Assembly: GCF_937958065.1 (NCBI RefSeq)
Contig: NZ_CALFXI010000106.1
Location: 1 to 54,144 of the forward strand
Direction: 5' to 3'
Source of the DNA: an uncultured Steroidobacter sp.
GTDB lineage: Bacteria; Pseudomonadota; Gammaproteobacteria; Steroidobacterales; Steroidobacteraceae
DNA length: 54,144 nucleotides
Below the pieces are notes generated by a model, which saw nothing but the letters and a program-made list of their open reading frames with translations, had not been told where the DNA came from and did no database searches. Shown here one piece after another: positions 33,399 to 41,153 of the stretch (positions within the stretch are counted from its first letter, which is position 1; each line of letters opens with the position of its first letter). The translations under genes were made by a program, and so were the position numbers.

Positions 33399-34691
33399 TT
33401 ACATCCGAGCGGGCTCGAGTCGCGGCGCCAGCAGCTGGATGATTCCGAGCGCCAGCAGATATGCGGTCGCAGCCATGATGAACACCGGCACGTAGCTGCC
33501 AGTGGTCTCCAGCAGGAAGCCAGTGAAGGTGGCGATCATCATGCCGCCCACTGCGCCACCGAAGCCGCCGATGCCGACGACCGACCCGACGGTTCGTTTG
33601 GGGAACATGTCCGAGGGCAGCGTGAAGATATTCGCCGACCAGCCTTGATGTCCGGCGGTCGCAAGTCCGATCAGCAGCACGGCCATCCAGACGTTCTGCA
33701 CTTGGGACACGAACACGATCGGAACGACACACAGCGCGCAGATCAGCATCGCCGTCTTACGTGCGCGATTCACTGACCAGCCCATCTTGATGAAGCGGCC
33801 CGCAATCCAGCCGCCGCCGATGCTGCCGATATCGGCCATGACATAGATCGCGACCAGCGGCGCGCCCAGCCCGAGCAGGCTCAGGCCATATTCGCTGTGC
33901 AGGTACTTCGGCAGCCAGAACAGGAAGAACCACCAGATCGGATCGGTCATGAACTTGCCGAGCAGGAAGGCCCAGGTCTGCCGATATCTGAGCAGGCGAG
34001 ACCAGGGCACGCGCTCCACCGGCTCCGGCGGATCGCTGCGAATCAACTCCAGCTCGCTGGCACTGAGCTTCGGATGCTGTTCGGGCGGGTGATAGGTTCT
34101 GAGCCAGATGGTCAGCCAGGTCACGCTCAGAATGCCCGTCACCAGGAACGCGGCTTGCCAGCCGAAGGTCACCGCGACGATCGGTACAGTCAGCGGTGCC
34201 ACGATCGCACCGATGTTCGACCCGGAGTTGAAGATGCCTGTTGCGAACGCGCGCTCGCGCCGGGGAAACCACTCGGCCACCGTTTTCAGCGCTGCCGGGA
34301 AATTGCCCGCTTCGCCCAGCCCCAATGCAAAGCGAGCCATCGCGAACCCGGCGACGCTGCCGACCAGCGCGTGACTCATTGCGGCCAGGCTCCACACCGC
34401 GATCGCGAGTGCGTAGCCCAGCTTGGTGCCGAGCCGATCGATCACCGCGCCGGCGGTGACCAGGCCGATCGCATAGGCTGCCTGGAAACACGTAATGATG
34501 TAGCCGTATTCCACCTCGCTCCACGCAAAGGTCTTTTGCAGCTCGGGCGCGAGCACGCCGAGCACCTGGCGATCGATGTAGTTGATCGTGGTGGCGGCGA
34601 GCAGCAGCGCGCAGATGCGCCATCGATAGCGGCCGGTGGTCGACGCGGAGGTGGTGCTGGCGGCGGCAGCTGCTGCGCTCTGCATATCCAT
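33399..34691 (-). CDS. Hexuronate transporter-like MFS protein (ExuT/ACS family)
   Basis: A 430-residue protein with about 12 membrane helices. It shows the anion:cation symporter signatures NYIDRQVLGVLAPELQ in helix 1, GTKLGYALAIAVWSLAAMSH, RFALGLGEAGNFPAALKTVAEWFPRRERAFATG and NSGSNIGAIVAPL. This is the pattern of ExuT (galacturonate/glucuronate uptake). In the island it probably imports glucuronate or aldouronic acids released by the GH67 enzyme. It is co-transcribed behind the GH3 gene (start 3 bp downstream of that stop). No periplasmic leader; inner membrane. Confidence 0.9.
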   Translation of the reverse strand: MDMQSAAAAAASTTSASTTGRYRWRICALLLAATTINYIDRQVLGVLAPELQKTFAWSEVEYGYIITCFQAAYAIGLVTAGAVIDRLGTKLGYALAIAVWSLAAMSHALVGSVAGFAMARFALGLGEAGNFPAALKTVAEWFPRRERAFATGIFNSGSNIGAIVAPLTVPIVAVTFGWQAAFLVTGILSVTWLTIWLRTYHPPEQHPKLSASELELIRSDPPEPVERVPWSRLLRYRQTWAFLLGKFMTDPIWWFFLFWLPKYLHSEYGLSLLGLGAPLVAIYVMADIGSIGGGWIAGRFIKMGWSVNRARKTAMLICALCVVPIVFVSQVQNVWMAVLLIGLATAGHQGWSANIFTLPSDMFPKRTVGSVVGIGGFGGAVGGMMIATFTGFLLETTGSYVPVFIMAATAYLLALGIIQLLAPRLEPARM

Positions 34692-34694
34692 GGA

Positions 34695-37082
34695 TCAGTC
34701 GCCGATGGTCAAGGTTACGGATTTGAGGTCGACCGAATTCGGACCGGTCATGATGTTGAATTCGCCGGGTTCGATCACGTACTTCATCTCCTGATTCCAG
34801 AATGCGAAAGCCTCCCTGGCCAAGGTGAATTCCACGGTCGTCGACGCGCCCGGCTGCAGCGAAACGCGGCGGAACGCCTTGAGCTCTTTGACGGGACGGG
34901 TGATCGAGCTGGCAACGTCGCGCACGTACAGCTGCACGACTTCATCTCCTTGCATCGAGCCCGTGTTGCGAACCTCCACCGACACCTTCACGTTGCCATC
35001 GGCACTGATCCGGGAGCTCGACAGCTTTGGCTCGCCGAGCTCGAACCTGGTGTACGACAGGCCGAAGCCGAACGGGAACAGCGGTTCCTTGGATGCGAAG
35101 TGATAACCGCGATGCGCGCTCGGTTTCTGGTTGTAGAAGAAGGGCAGCTGTCCGATGTCGCGAGCCACGGTGACCGGCAGCTTGCCGCCCGGGTTCACGT
35201 CGCCGAACAAGACGTCGGCGAGGGCGGTGCCGCCTTCCTGGCCGGGATACCAGCCTTCCAGTACGCCGTTGGCTTTATCGATGACCTGCGGAATCGACAG
35301 CGGCTGACCGTTGATCAGCACCACGACGACCGGCTTGCCCAGAGCAAACATCGACTCCGCCAGCTCGTTCTGCTCGCCCGTGAGGCCGAGCGTGATGCTG
35401 TCGCCCAGATGGTTCTTCGCCCAGGCCTCGCGATGCAGAGCGCTGCTGCCGCCGATCGCGAGCACGATGGCATCGGCGTCTCGTGCGACTCTCACGGCTT
35501 CCTCGATGCGCTGGAGATTGTCTTCGCGCTTCGGGCGGACGACCTCATCCGTGTACCAATCGCCCGACTCGGTGAGCCGCACGCCCTCGGCAGAGACGAC
35601 GTTCACGCGATTCCCGAGCTTGGCCTTGATGCCGTCGAGCAGGGTGACGGCATGTTTGGGCACGTTCGAATAACCGCCGAGCTCGACGCGAGCAGCGTTG
35701 GGTCCGATGACGGCCAATGTTTTCAAGGTATCCGCGCGCAGCGGCAACACGCCATCGTTCTTCAACAGCACGATGGATTTCCGGGCCGCTTCGAGGGCCA
35801 GGGCGCGAGCCTCGGCATTGCCGGTAATCTTCTCGGCGTACCTGGCATCCGCATACGGCTGTTCGAACAGGCCGGCCAGGAATTTGAGCCGCAGCATGTC
35901 GGCAACCGCTCGGTCGATGTCCGCTTGTTGAATGCGGCCCTCGGCCAGGGCTTGCGGCAGCAGGGCATAGCTTTCCCCGTTCGGCAGATCCGAAGAAACG
36001 CCGGTTTTGAAGGCGCGGACCGCGGCATCGATCGGATCCGCGGTGATGTGATGAACGTCGATGAGCTCCTTGATGGCGAAGTAGTCGCTGACGATCGCAC
36101 CCTTGAAGCCCATCTCGCCACGCAGGATGTCTTGCAGCAGCCAGCGGTTGTTGTGCGAGGGCACGCCGTCGATTTCATTGTATGAAGGCATCACCGCCTG
36201 GGCGTTGGCAGCAACCGCGGCCTGGAACGGCGGGAAGAACGCTTCACGCAGGATGCGCTCGGAAATATTTGCTGGGCCGACATTGGTCCCGCTTTCCGGC
36301 TGGCCGTGACCCGTCATGTGCTTGAGTGTCGCGAACACCCGATCCTTCGGAAGCGGCAGGGTGGTGCCTTGGAAGCCACGCACCGCCGCCACGCCCATCG
36401 TGCTCACGAGAAACGGATCTTCGCCATATGTTTCTTCGAAGCGTCCCCAGCGCGGATCACGCGCGACGTCCACGACTGGTGCGAGCACCAGATGCGCGCC
36501 GCGAGCGCGAATTTCGCGGGCGACGACCGTGAAGACTCGCTCCAGCAATTGCGGATCCCAACTGCTAGCGAGTCCGATCGATTGCGGGAAATGCGTGCCG
36601 CCGAGCGCCTGATGGCCGTGCAGCCCTTCTTCATGAAACAAAACCGGAATGCCGAGGCGGGTGCTGCGCGTCGCATGCCGCTGCATGGCGTTGATCAGCT
36701 CGACGGTTTCGCGTTCGTTGCGAAACGGCGTCTGCAGCGGACTGCCGACCTCCTGACGATCGCTCGGACGCGTGAAGTGACCTATGCCGTCGGGATACAA
36801 GCGCTTCGCCGCTTCGGGAACGAAATTTCCTTTGGCGTCGAGCAGCTCGTTCTTTCGAGTCCAGACCGCGGTGATCTGCGCGATCTTTTCTTCGAGGGTC
36901 ATGCGTGAGAGCAGATCCTGAACGCGCTGCTCCACTGCCGCCGCCGGGTCTTTGTATATCGGGCGATCATTGCGCGACTGCGCCGATGCGACCGCCGCGA
37001 GCAGGATCGAGGTGATAAAGACGCCTGTTCTTGCACCCGGACTGCGCCGGCCCGCCGTGGCCTGGCTGCGAGCTCTCACCAT
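34695..37082 (-). CDS. GH3 beta-glucosidase/beta-xylosidase, exported
   Basis: A 795-residue protein with a long basic leader and signal peptide (cleavage about residue 34, ASAQS). The GH3 barrel has VLFHEEGLHGHQALGGTHFPQSIG, ARDPRWGRFEETYGEDPF, KHMTGHGQPESG and nucleophile Asp333 in AIVSDYFAI. The GH3 C-terminal domain has GWYPGQEGGTALADVLFG, and a fibronectin-III-like domain ends the protein. Unlike the other GH3 in this island, it has no PA14 insert. It resembles BglX-type enzymes acting on xylo- or gluco-oligosaccharides. It is the first gene of an operon with the hexuronate transporter, with a LacI-type operator 54 bp upstream. Confidence 0.92.
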   Translation of the reverse strand: MVRARSQATAGRRSPGARTGVFITSILLAAVASAQSRNDRPIYKDPAAAVEQRVQDLLSRMTLEEKIAQITAVWTRKNELLDAKGNFVPEAAKRLYPDGIGHFTRPSDRQEVGSPLQTPFRNERETVELINAMQRHATRSTRLGIPVLFHEEGLHGHQALGGTHFPQSIGLASSWDPQLLERVFTVVAREIRARGAHLVLAPVVDVARDPRWGRFEETYGEDPFLVSTMGVAAVRGFQGTTLPLPKDRVFATLKHMTGHGQPESGTNVGPANISERILREAFFPPFQAAVAANAQAVMPSYNEIDGVPSHNNRWLLQDILRGEMGFKGAIVSDYFAIKELIDVHHITADPIDAAVRAFKTGVSSDLPNGESYALLPQALAEGRIQQADIDRAVADMLRLKFLAGLFEQPYADARYAEKITGNAEARALALEAARKSIVLLKNDGVLPLRADTLKTLAVIGPNAARVELGGYSNVPKHAVTLLDGIKAKLGNRVNVVSAEGVRLTESGDWYTDEVVRPKREDNLQRIEEAVRVARDADAIVLAIGGSSALHREAWAKNHLGDSITLGLTGEQNELAESMFALGKPVVVVLINGQPLSIPQVIDKANGVLEGWYPGQEGGTALADVLFGDVNPGGKLPVTVARDIGQLPFFYNQKPSAHRGYHFASKEPLFPFGFGLSYTRFELGEPKLSSSRISADGNVKVSVEVRNTGSMQGDEVVQLYVRDVASSITRPVKELKAFRRVSLQPGASTTVEFTLAREAFAFWNQEMKYVIEPGEFNIMTGPNSVDLKSVTLTIGD

Positions 37083-37135
37083 GGTTCCCCCTGGGTTGGC
37101 AGACGGGCTGCGAAGCGCCCACCTTGTTGGTAGCT

Positions 37136-37149
37136 TGATACCGGTATCA
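37136..37149. promoter_or_regulatory. LacI-type operator (XylR site 3)
   Basis: TGATACCGGTATCA is a perfect 14-bp palindrome fitting TGNTANCGNTANCA, 54 bp upstream of the leftward GH3 gene. It probably controls the GH3-transporter operon. Confidence 0.78.
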
Positions 37150-37274
37150 TTAACTCAGCCCGCCGGTCGCGGTCAATCGCAGTTGCATATTCATCGGGCG
37201 GCGCTCGCCGCAGCCCTGCGACGTGCCGACATCATTCATTGGCGAGAAGATTTTTAGCGTTTTCGTTCGAGGCG

Positions 37275-37305
37275 CGGGCCCGACGAGTGGCCTCGGTCGG
37301 GCCCG
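37275..37305. other. Perfect 10-bp inverted repeat in a gene-free stretch
   Basis: CGGGCCCGAC (37275-37284) and GTCGGGCCCG (37296-37305) are separated by 11 bp. They lie between the GH3 control region and the promoter of the TonB-receptor relic. There is no T tract on either side, so a terminator role is uncertain. The rest of 37150-37338 holds no gene that I can support. Confidence 0.4.
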
Positions 37306-37338
37306 GCCGAATCGTGATGAAACGCTCGCCCCCGGTGG

Positions 37339-37368
37339 TTGCAATCACAGAATTGTGAGCGCTATCAT
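37339..37368 (+). promoter_or_regulatory. Orphan promoter with LacI-type operator (XylR site 4)
   Basis: TTGCAA (37339-37344) and TATCAT (37363-37368) with an 18-bp spacer form a sigma70-like promoter. Overlapping the -10 box, TGTGAGCGCTATCA (37354-37367) fits TGNTANCGNTANCA with one mismatch (G for T at position 4). It faces right, towards the broken TonB-receptor remnant, so it looks like the surviving control region of a lost xylan-regulon gene. Confidence 0.55.
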
Positions 37369-37434
37369 GAAATCGCCGATGCTGGAGCACAATGCTGCAG
37401 CGCTTGTGACGACGGCTGGCCAGCGGCATCAGTC

Positions 37435-37570
37435 CGCATTCCGCAGCTGACGGTGGACGTGATGAACCTGTTCGGCGAGAAGCAGCGCCTGTACTTCCAA
37501 TTCCCGAACGCAACGTTCACTCAGTGAAGCGGGCCGCACCATGATCGCGGGCTTGCGCGACAGATTCTGA
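37435..37570 (+). pseudogene. C-terminal relic of a TonB-dependent receptor, frameshifted
   Basis: Frame 1 reads LTVDVMNLFGEKQRLYFQF then PNATFTQ and a stop (37525-37527). A different frame then continues with GRTMIAGLRDRF and a stop at 37568-37570. These are the penultimate and last beta-strand signatures of carbohydrate-type TonB-dependent receptors: an NLF-EKQR turn, an NATFT motif, then GR...GLR.RF with a terminal aromatic residue. About 45 residues remain of a protein normally 800-1000 long, and the two pieces need a frameshift near 37520. No upstream receptor sequence (plug or TonB box) is visible. The relic lies between an operator-bearing promoter and a terminator, as expected after an internal deletion of an outer-membrane xylo-oligosaccharide receptor. 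Confidence 0.75.
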
Positions 37571-37633
37571 TCGAGAGACGCCGGCGGGGGAGCTGTCCGT
37601 TTACCCCCGGTGGTACAACTCGCCGGCGACCTT

Positions 37634-37670
37634 GACGGCAGGAGACGCAACTCTCCTGCCGTCTTTTTAT
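37634..37670 (+). terminator. Rho-independent terminator
   Basis: GACGGCAGGAG (37634-37644) pairs with CTCCTGCCGTC (37653-37663) over 11 bp around an 8-nt loop, followed directly by TTTTTATTT. It lies 64 bp beyond the receptor relic and is the strongest terminator in the window. Confidence 0.88.
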
Positions 37671-37875
37671 TTGTGCGACGATCCCTGAAAACCGCCGCCG
37701 GCGCCGCGGCGAATGGTCACATGGATGTGCCCACGCGGCGCGAGTCCCGCGGTCCTTTGAAATCAGGGAATGTCTTAGCTCAGTACCTGTCGCAATTTGC
37801 GAACTGCACCGCTGTGCAAGCGCCCAGGTTTTACATAGTCTTGCTCGTCTCGATCCTCCGTTCGCACGCTGCTTC
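37671..37875. other. Non-coding leader region before mltD
   Basis: No gene is supported here. It contains a GC-rich CCGCCGCCGGCG stretch (near 37692) and an AT-richer segment close to 37830 that may hold the mltD promoter, but no box pair is convincing. No ribosome-binding site stands out before the ATG at 37876. Confidence 0.4.
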
Positions 37876-40059
37876 ATGAAGACGACCTCGTATCGCCTCG
37901 CCCTGCTTTTGTTGTTCGCATCGGTTGCGATGACGATGGCTGTGCCCGCGCGCGCCAGTGCCAATCACAGCGAGCACTTCGTGCGACCGGCCGAGCTGGA
38001 ACCGGACATCGCGTTCTGGCGGCGCATCTACACCGAGGTCACGACCGCTGGCGGCCTGCTGCACGATCCGGAAGATCTGAGCGTCGTTTATGAAGTGCTG
38101 CAGTTCCCCTCGGATATTTCCCCGAAAACACGCGCCAATCGCATCGAGGAGGCGAAGAAGAAGTACTCCCGCATCCTGGAGCGCCTCGCCAGCGGCGCCG
38201 AGGATCTGAGCGCCGAAGAGCTGCGCGTTCAGGCGCTCTGGCCGAAGAACACGCGCCGTTCACGTTTCGAGCAGGCTTCCGAAGCCGTGCGCTTCCAGCT
38301 CGGTCAGGCCGACCGTTTCCGCGAAGGTCTGGTGCGCTCCGGCGCGTGGCGCGATCACATCGCCGATACGTTCGGGAAGATGGGCCTGCCGCGCGAGCTG
38401 GCGTCGCTGCCGCACGTCGAGTCTTCGTTCAACACTTACGCATATTCCAAGGTCGGTGCGGCCGGCATGTGGCAGTTCATGCGCGCCACCGGCCGTCGTT
38501 TCCTCCGGATCGACGCCGTGGTCGACGAGCGTCTCGATCCGTACCGTTCCACCGAGGCGGCGGCGCGCTTCCTCGAGCAGAACTACATCGTGCTCGGCAG
38601 CTGGCCGCTGGCGCTGACCGCGTACAACCATGGTCCCGGCGGCATGAAGCGCGCGCAGGAACAACTCGGCACCAGCGACATCACCACCATCGTGCGCAAG
38701 TACAACAGCCGTTCGTTCGGCTTTGCTTCGCGCAACTTCTATCTGGCGTTCCTGGCCGCGCTGGAAATCGACCAGAATCCGGAGAAGTTCTTTCCTGGCG
38801 TGCGACGCAATCCCGCCGACACCAGCCTGGTGCTGAAGTTGCCGCAGCCGCTGCCGGCCAGTCGGCTCGCCGCCGCCCTCGATGTGGATCGCGAAGAGCT
38901 GCGGCGCCTCAATCCGGCGTTGCTGAACACGATCTGGCGGGGCGGGCGCAACGTGCCGAAGGGTTACGAATTTCGCGTGCCCTCGCATATCGACCTGTCG
39001 AGCGTCATGGCGAAGCTCAGCTCCGGCGCCGCCGAGGCCGTCGAAGTCGCGCTCGCCGAAGCGCAGCACCGTGTGGAAAGCGGCGAAACGCTCTCGCTCA
39101 TCGCCAGCCGTTATGGTGTGAGCCAGCAGCAGCTGGCGGAGTTGAACGACCTGAATCATCCCTTCCGCCTGCGGGTCGGTCAGGTGCTCGAGCTGCCCTC
39201 GAAGGGCACTCGTCCGGCCGCCAGGGTGGCGCAGACGCCCAAAGAAACGCCGCCGCCTGTGCTGCCGGCCGCCCGGCCGACGCCGCCGACCGGTGTGGTT
39301 GGCGCGGAGCGCTATGTGGTTCGGCGGGGCGATACGCTCGGCAAAATCGCCAAGAAGCATGGTCTGACCGAAGACCAGCTGATGGAGATGAACAACATCC
39401 GCAATCGCCAGTTCATCTATGAAGGCCAGGTGCTGGCGCTCGCGGCGTCGGCGCGCGCCAAGCCGCCGGTCGAAGCGGAAGTGCCGGTCGAGACGATCGC
39501 GGCCGTCGCCGAGCCGCCTGCCGAAGCCGAAGCGGTCGAGCCGGTGTCGGAGCGTGAAGCCGAGGAAATCGGACCGGCCCTGGTGCCCGGTACGCAAACG
39601 GCCGCATCGGCGGATCCCGCCGATTACGGCGTCAAGAGCGGCAACACCATCATCGTGCAGGCCGCCGAGACGCTCGGTCATTACGCCGAGTGGCTGGACG
39701 TTCGCTCCAGTCAGCTGCGTCAGCTCAACCGCCTCTCGATGGCGACCCCGGTGGTGATCGGCCGCAAAGTGAAGCTGGATTTCTCCAAGGTCACGCCCGA
39801 CCAGTTCGAAGCGCGCCGCACGGAATATCACCGGGCCCTGCAGGAAGCGTTCTTCACGCAGTTCCGCATCCAGGGCACCAGCGAGCACGTGATCAAGCGC
39901 GGCGAGTCGGTGTGGGTGCTCGCTCAGCAGCGCTACAACATTCCGATCTGGCTGCTGCGCCAGTACAACCCGGATCTCGATCTCGGCTCGCTGCAGCCGG
40001 GGGCACGTTTGGTGATTCCGCTGGTCGAAGCCACAGGAGTCGCGGAGCCGTCAGCTTGA
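37876..40059 (+). CDS. mltD: Membrane-bound lytic murein transglycosylase D with four LysM domains
   Basis: A 727-residue exported protein (signal peptide about 1-29, ending ARASAN). The SLT/MltD domain spans about residues 110-330, with catalytic Glu182 in SLPHVESSFN and the GAAGMWQFM and ALTAYNHGPGG motifs. Four LysM or LysM-like repeats follow at about 396-441, 480-525, 590-636 and 671-718, joined by Pro/Ala/Glu-rich linkers. It cleaves the glycan strands of peptidoglycan to 1,6-anhydro products. E. coli MltD has two LysM units, so this version is extended; the third repeat is the most divergent. There is no lipobox, so it is probably periplasmic. It is coupled to the next gene by overlapping stop and start. 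Confidence 0.92.
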   Translation: MKTTSYRLALLLLFASVAMTMAVPARASANHSEHFVRPAELEPDIAFWRRIYTEVTTAGGLLHDPEDLSVVYEVLQFPSDISPKTRANRIEEAKKKYSRILERLASGAEDLSAEELRVQALWPKNTRRSRFEQASEAVRFQLGQADRFREGLVRSGAWRDHIADTFGKMGLPRELASLPHVESSFNTYAYSKVGAAGMWQFMRATGRRFLRIDAVVDERLDPYRSTEAAARFLEQNYIVLGSWPLALTAYNHGPGGMKRAQEQLGTSDITTIVRKYNSRSFGFASRNFYLAFLAALEIDQNPEKFFPGVRRNPADTSLVLKLPQPLPASRLAAALDVDREELRRLNPALLNTIWRGGRNVPKGYEFRVPSHIDLSSVMAKLSSGAAEAVEVALAEAQHRVESGETLSLIASRYGVSQQQLAELNDLNHPFRLRVGQVLELPSKGTRPAARVAQTPKETPPPVLPAARPTPPTGVVGAERYVVRRGDTLGKIAKKHGLTEDQLMEMNNIRNRQFIYEGQVLALAASARAKPPVEAEVPVETIAAVAEPPAEAEAVEPVSEREAEEIGPALVPGTQTAASADPADYGVKSGNTIIVQAAETLGHYAEWLDVRSSQLRQLNRLSMATPVVIGRKVKLDFSKVTPDQFEARRTEYHRALQEAFFTQFRIQGTSEHVIKRGESVWVLAQQRYNIPIWLLRQYNPDLDLGSLQPGARLVIPLVEATGVAEPSA

Positions 40060-40439
40060 AATCCATTCAAACCATTCTGCTCGCTGTCGCCGCGCTGCTT
40101 GTCAGCGGCTGCATGAGCGTGCGGCTGTATGACGGGCCGAAACGCGATCCGGACGAAGTGGCACGCATCACTGGCGATCCGGTAGTCACCGCCGGCTCGC
40201 CGGTCACGGTGGTGTTGCGGCAGGTCGATGGTCGCGACATCGGCCTCACTCAGACCTCGGTCGAGGTGCTGGAAGGCACGCACAATCTGCTGGTCGACTG
40301 CCGGATCGCCGAGACCAAAGCCGTTTCCCGCCATGCGCTGGAAGTGGAGGTCTCGGGCGGCCGTCACTACCGACTGCGGGCGCAGACCGGCCCGGCGCTG
40401 CGCGAGTGCACCGGCGTGACGCTCGAATCCCAGGACTGA
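40056..40439 (+). CDS. Small lipoprotein of unknown function (TTG start)
   Basis: A 127-residue protein starting at TTG in TTGA, overlapping the mltD stop. The leader is typical of a lipoprotein (KSIQTILLAVAALLVSGC, lipobox Cys about residue 20). The mature part, with SVEVLEGTHNLLVDCRI and a late CTGV, has two Cys residues that could form a disulfide, and an all-beta look. The VLEGTHNL pattern recalls small envelope proteins that bind or scaffold, but I do not recognise a family with certainty. The position between mltD and an L,D-transpeptidase gene suggests a cell-envelope role (inference). Confidence 0.72.
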   Translation: MKSIQTILLAVAALLVSGCMSVRLYDGPKRDPDEVARITGDPVVTAGSPVTVVLRQVDGRDIGLTQTSVEVLEGTHNLLVDCRIAETKAVSRHALEVEVSGGRHYRLRAQTGPALRECTGVTLESQD

Positions 40440-40447
40440 ACCGGTGT

Positions 40448-40475
40448 CCCGGTGATGCACATCACGGTTTTTCCC
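40448..40475 (+). terminator. Possible weak terminator after the lipoprotein gene
   Basis: GTGATG and CATCAC (40452-40466) form a short hairpin, extended by CC/GG pairs if one G is bulged, and followed by TTTTT (40468-40472). The stem is short, so termination may be partial. Confidence 0.4.
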
Positions 40476-40591
40476 GGCCGTGTCGCCATGATGCACATGG
40501 AAGATGCCCTACAGGCTCAATCGTTCGGTGCGCGAGCCGACATGAGTCCCAGCCACGCTATACTCCGTCAGCGTTGACCCTCGCCAGAACT

Positions 40592-41140
40592 ATGCCGCGA
40601 AACATTGCTGCCCTAGTCACCGCTTCCGTGGTTCTTTTCTCCGCCGCCCCGCTGCGGGCGGAAACGCCATTGCAGTCCTCGGCCCTGGTTTCCTCCAGCG
40701 TCGACGCGGCACTGCCGATCGCGGACAAGATTGTGGTGCGCAAAGGCGAGCGCAAGCTGTACCTGATGAATAACGGCACCGCGCTGCGCACGTTCAAGAT
40801 CGCGCTCGGGCTGCGGCCGGAAGGTCACAAGCAGTTCGAAGGCGACTTCCGCACGCCCGAAGGCGTTTATCGCCTGACCCGCCGGAATCCGAACAGCGAA
40901 TATTTTCTGTCCATCCTGGTCGACTATCCGAACGAGCAGGACGTGAAGCGCGCCCGCGCGCAGGGCCTGCGCCCGGGCGGGGCGATCATGATCCACGGTC
41001 AGCCCAACACTCCGAAAAAGTCGCGCGACTACTACTCGAATGTCGACTGGACCGAGGGCTGCATCGCTGTGTCCAATTCGGACATGGTGGAAATCTGGCT
41101 GATGACACCACCCGACACGCCCATAGAGATCCTGCCGTGA
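40592..41140 (+). CDS. L,D-transpeptidase (YkuD/ErfK family), exported
   Basis: A 182-residue protein with a signal peptide (about 1-24, PLRAETP) and a YkuD domain (about 45-180). The active-site region is IMIHGQPN (His about 131), then WTEGCIAVSNSDM with the catalytic Cys (about 159). Upstream it has VVRKGERKLYLMNNG and FRTPEGVYRL. It makes or edits peptidoglycan cross-links at meso-DAP, or attaches proteins. ATG 40592 is used because the signal peptide begins there. It follows mltD and the lipoprotein, forming a small peptidoglycan neighbourhood, although a possible terminator and 150 bp lie between. Confidence 0.92.
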   Translation: MPRNIAALVTASVVLFSAAPLRAETPLQSSALVSSSVDAALPIADKIVVRKGERKLYLMNNGTALRTFKIALGLRPEGHKQFEGDFRTPEGVYRLTRRNPNSEYFLSILVDYPNEQDVKRARAQGLRPGGAIMIHGQPNTPKKSRDYYSNVDWTEGCIAVSNSDMVEIWLMTPPDTPIEILP

Positions 41141-41153
41141 AAGAGAGTTCAAG

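Noticed and set aside
33897..36185. 762-codon open frame on the plus strand across the hexuronate transporter and GH3 genes
   Set aside because: It is antisense to two clear family members, is full of Arg/His/Gln-rich low-similarity sequence, and exists because high-GC codon bias empties that frame of stops.
37223..37450. Small plus-strand frame covering the orphan promoter
   Set aside because: Its codons span the -35/-10 boxes and operator, and it shows no homology; the receptor-like peptide lies in another frame downstream.
38260..39888. 542-codon minus-strand frame opposite mltD
   Set aside because: Antisense shadow of mltD with no recognisable motif.
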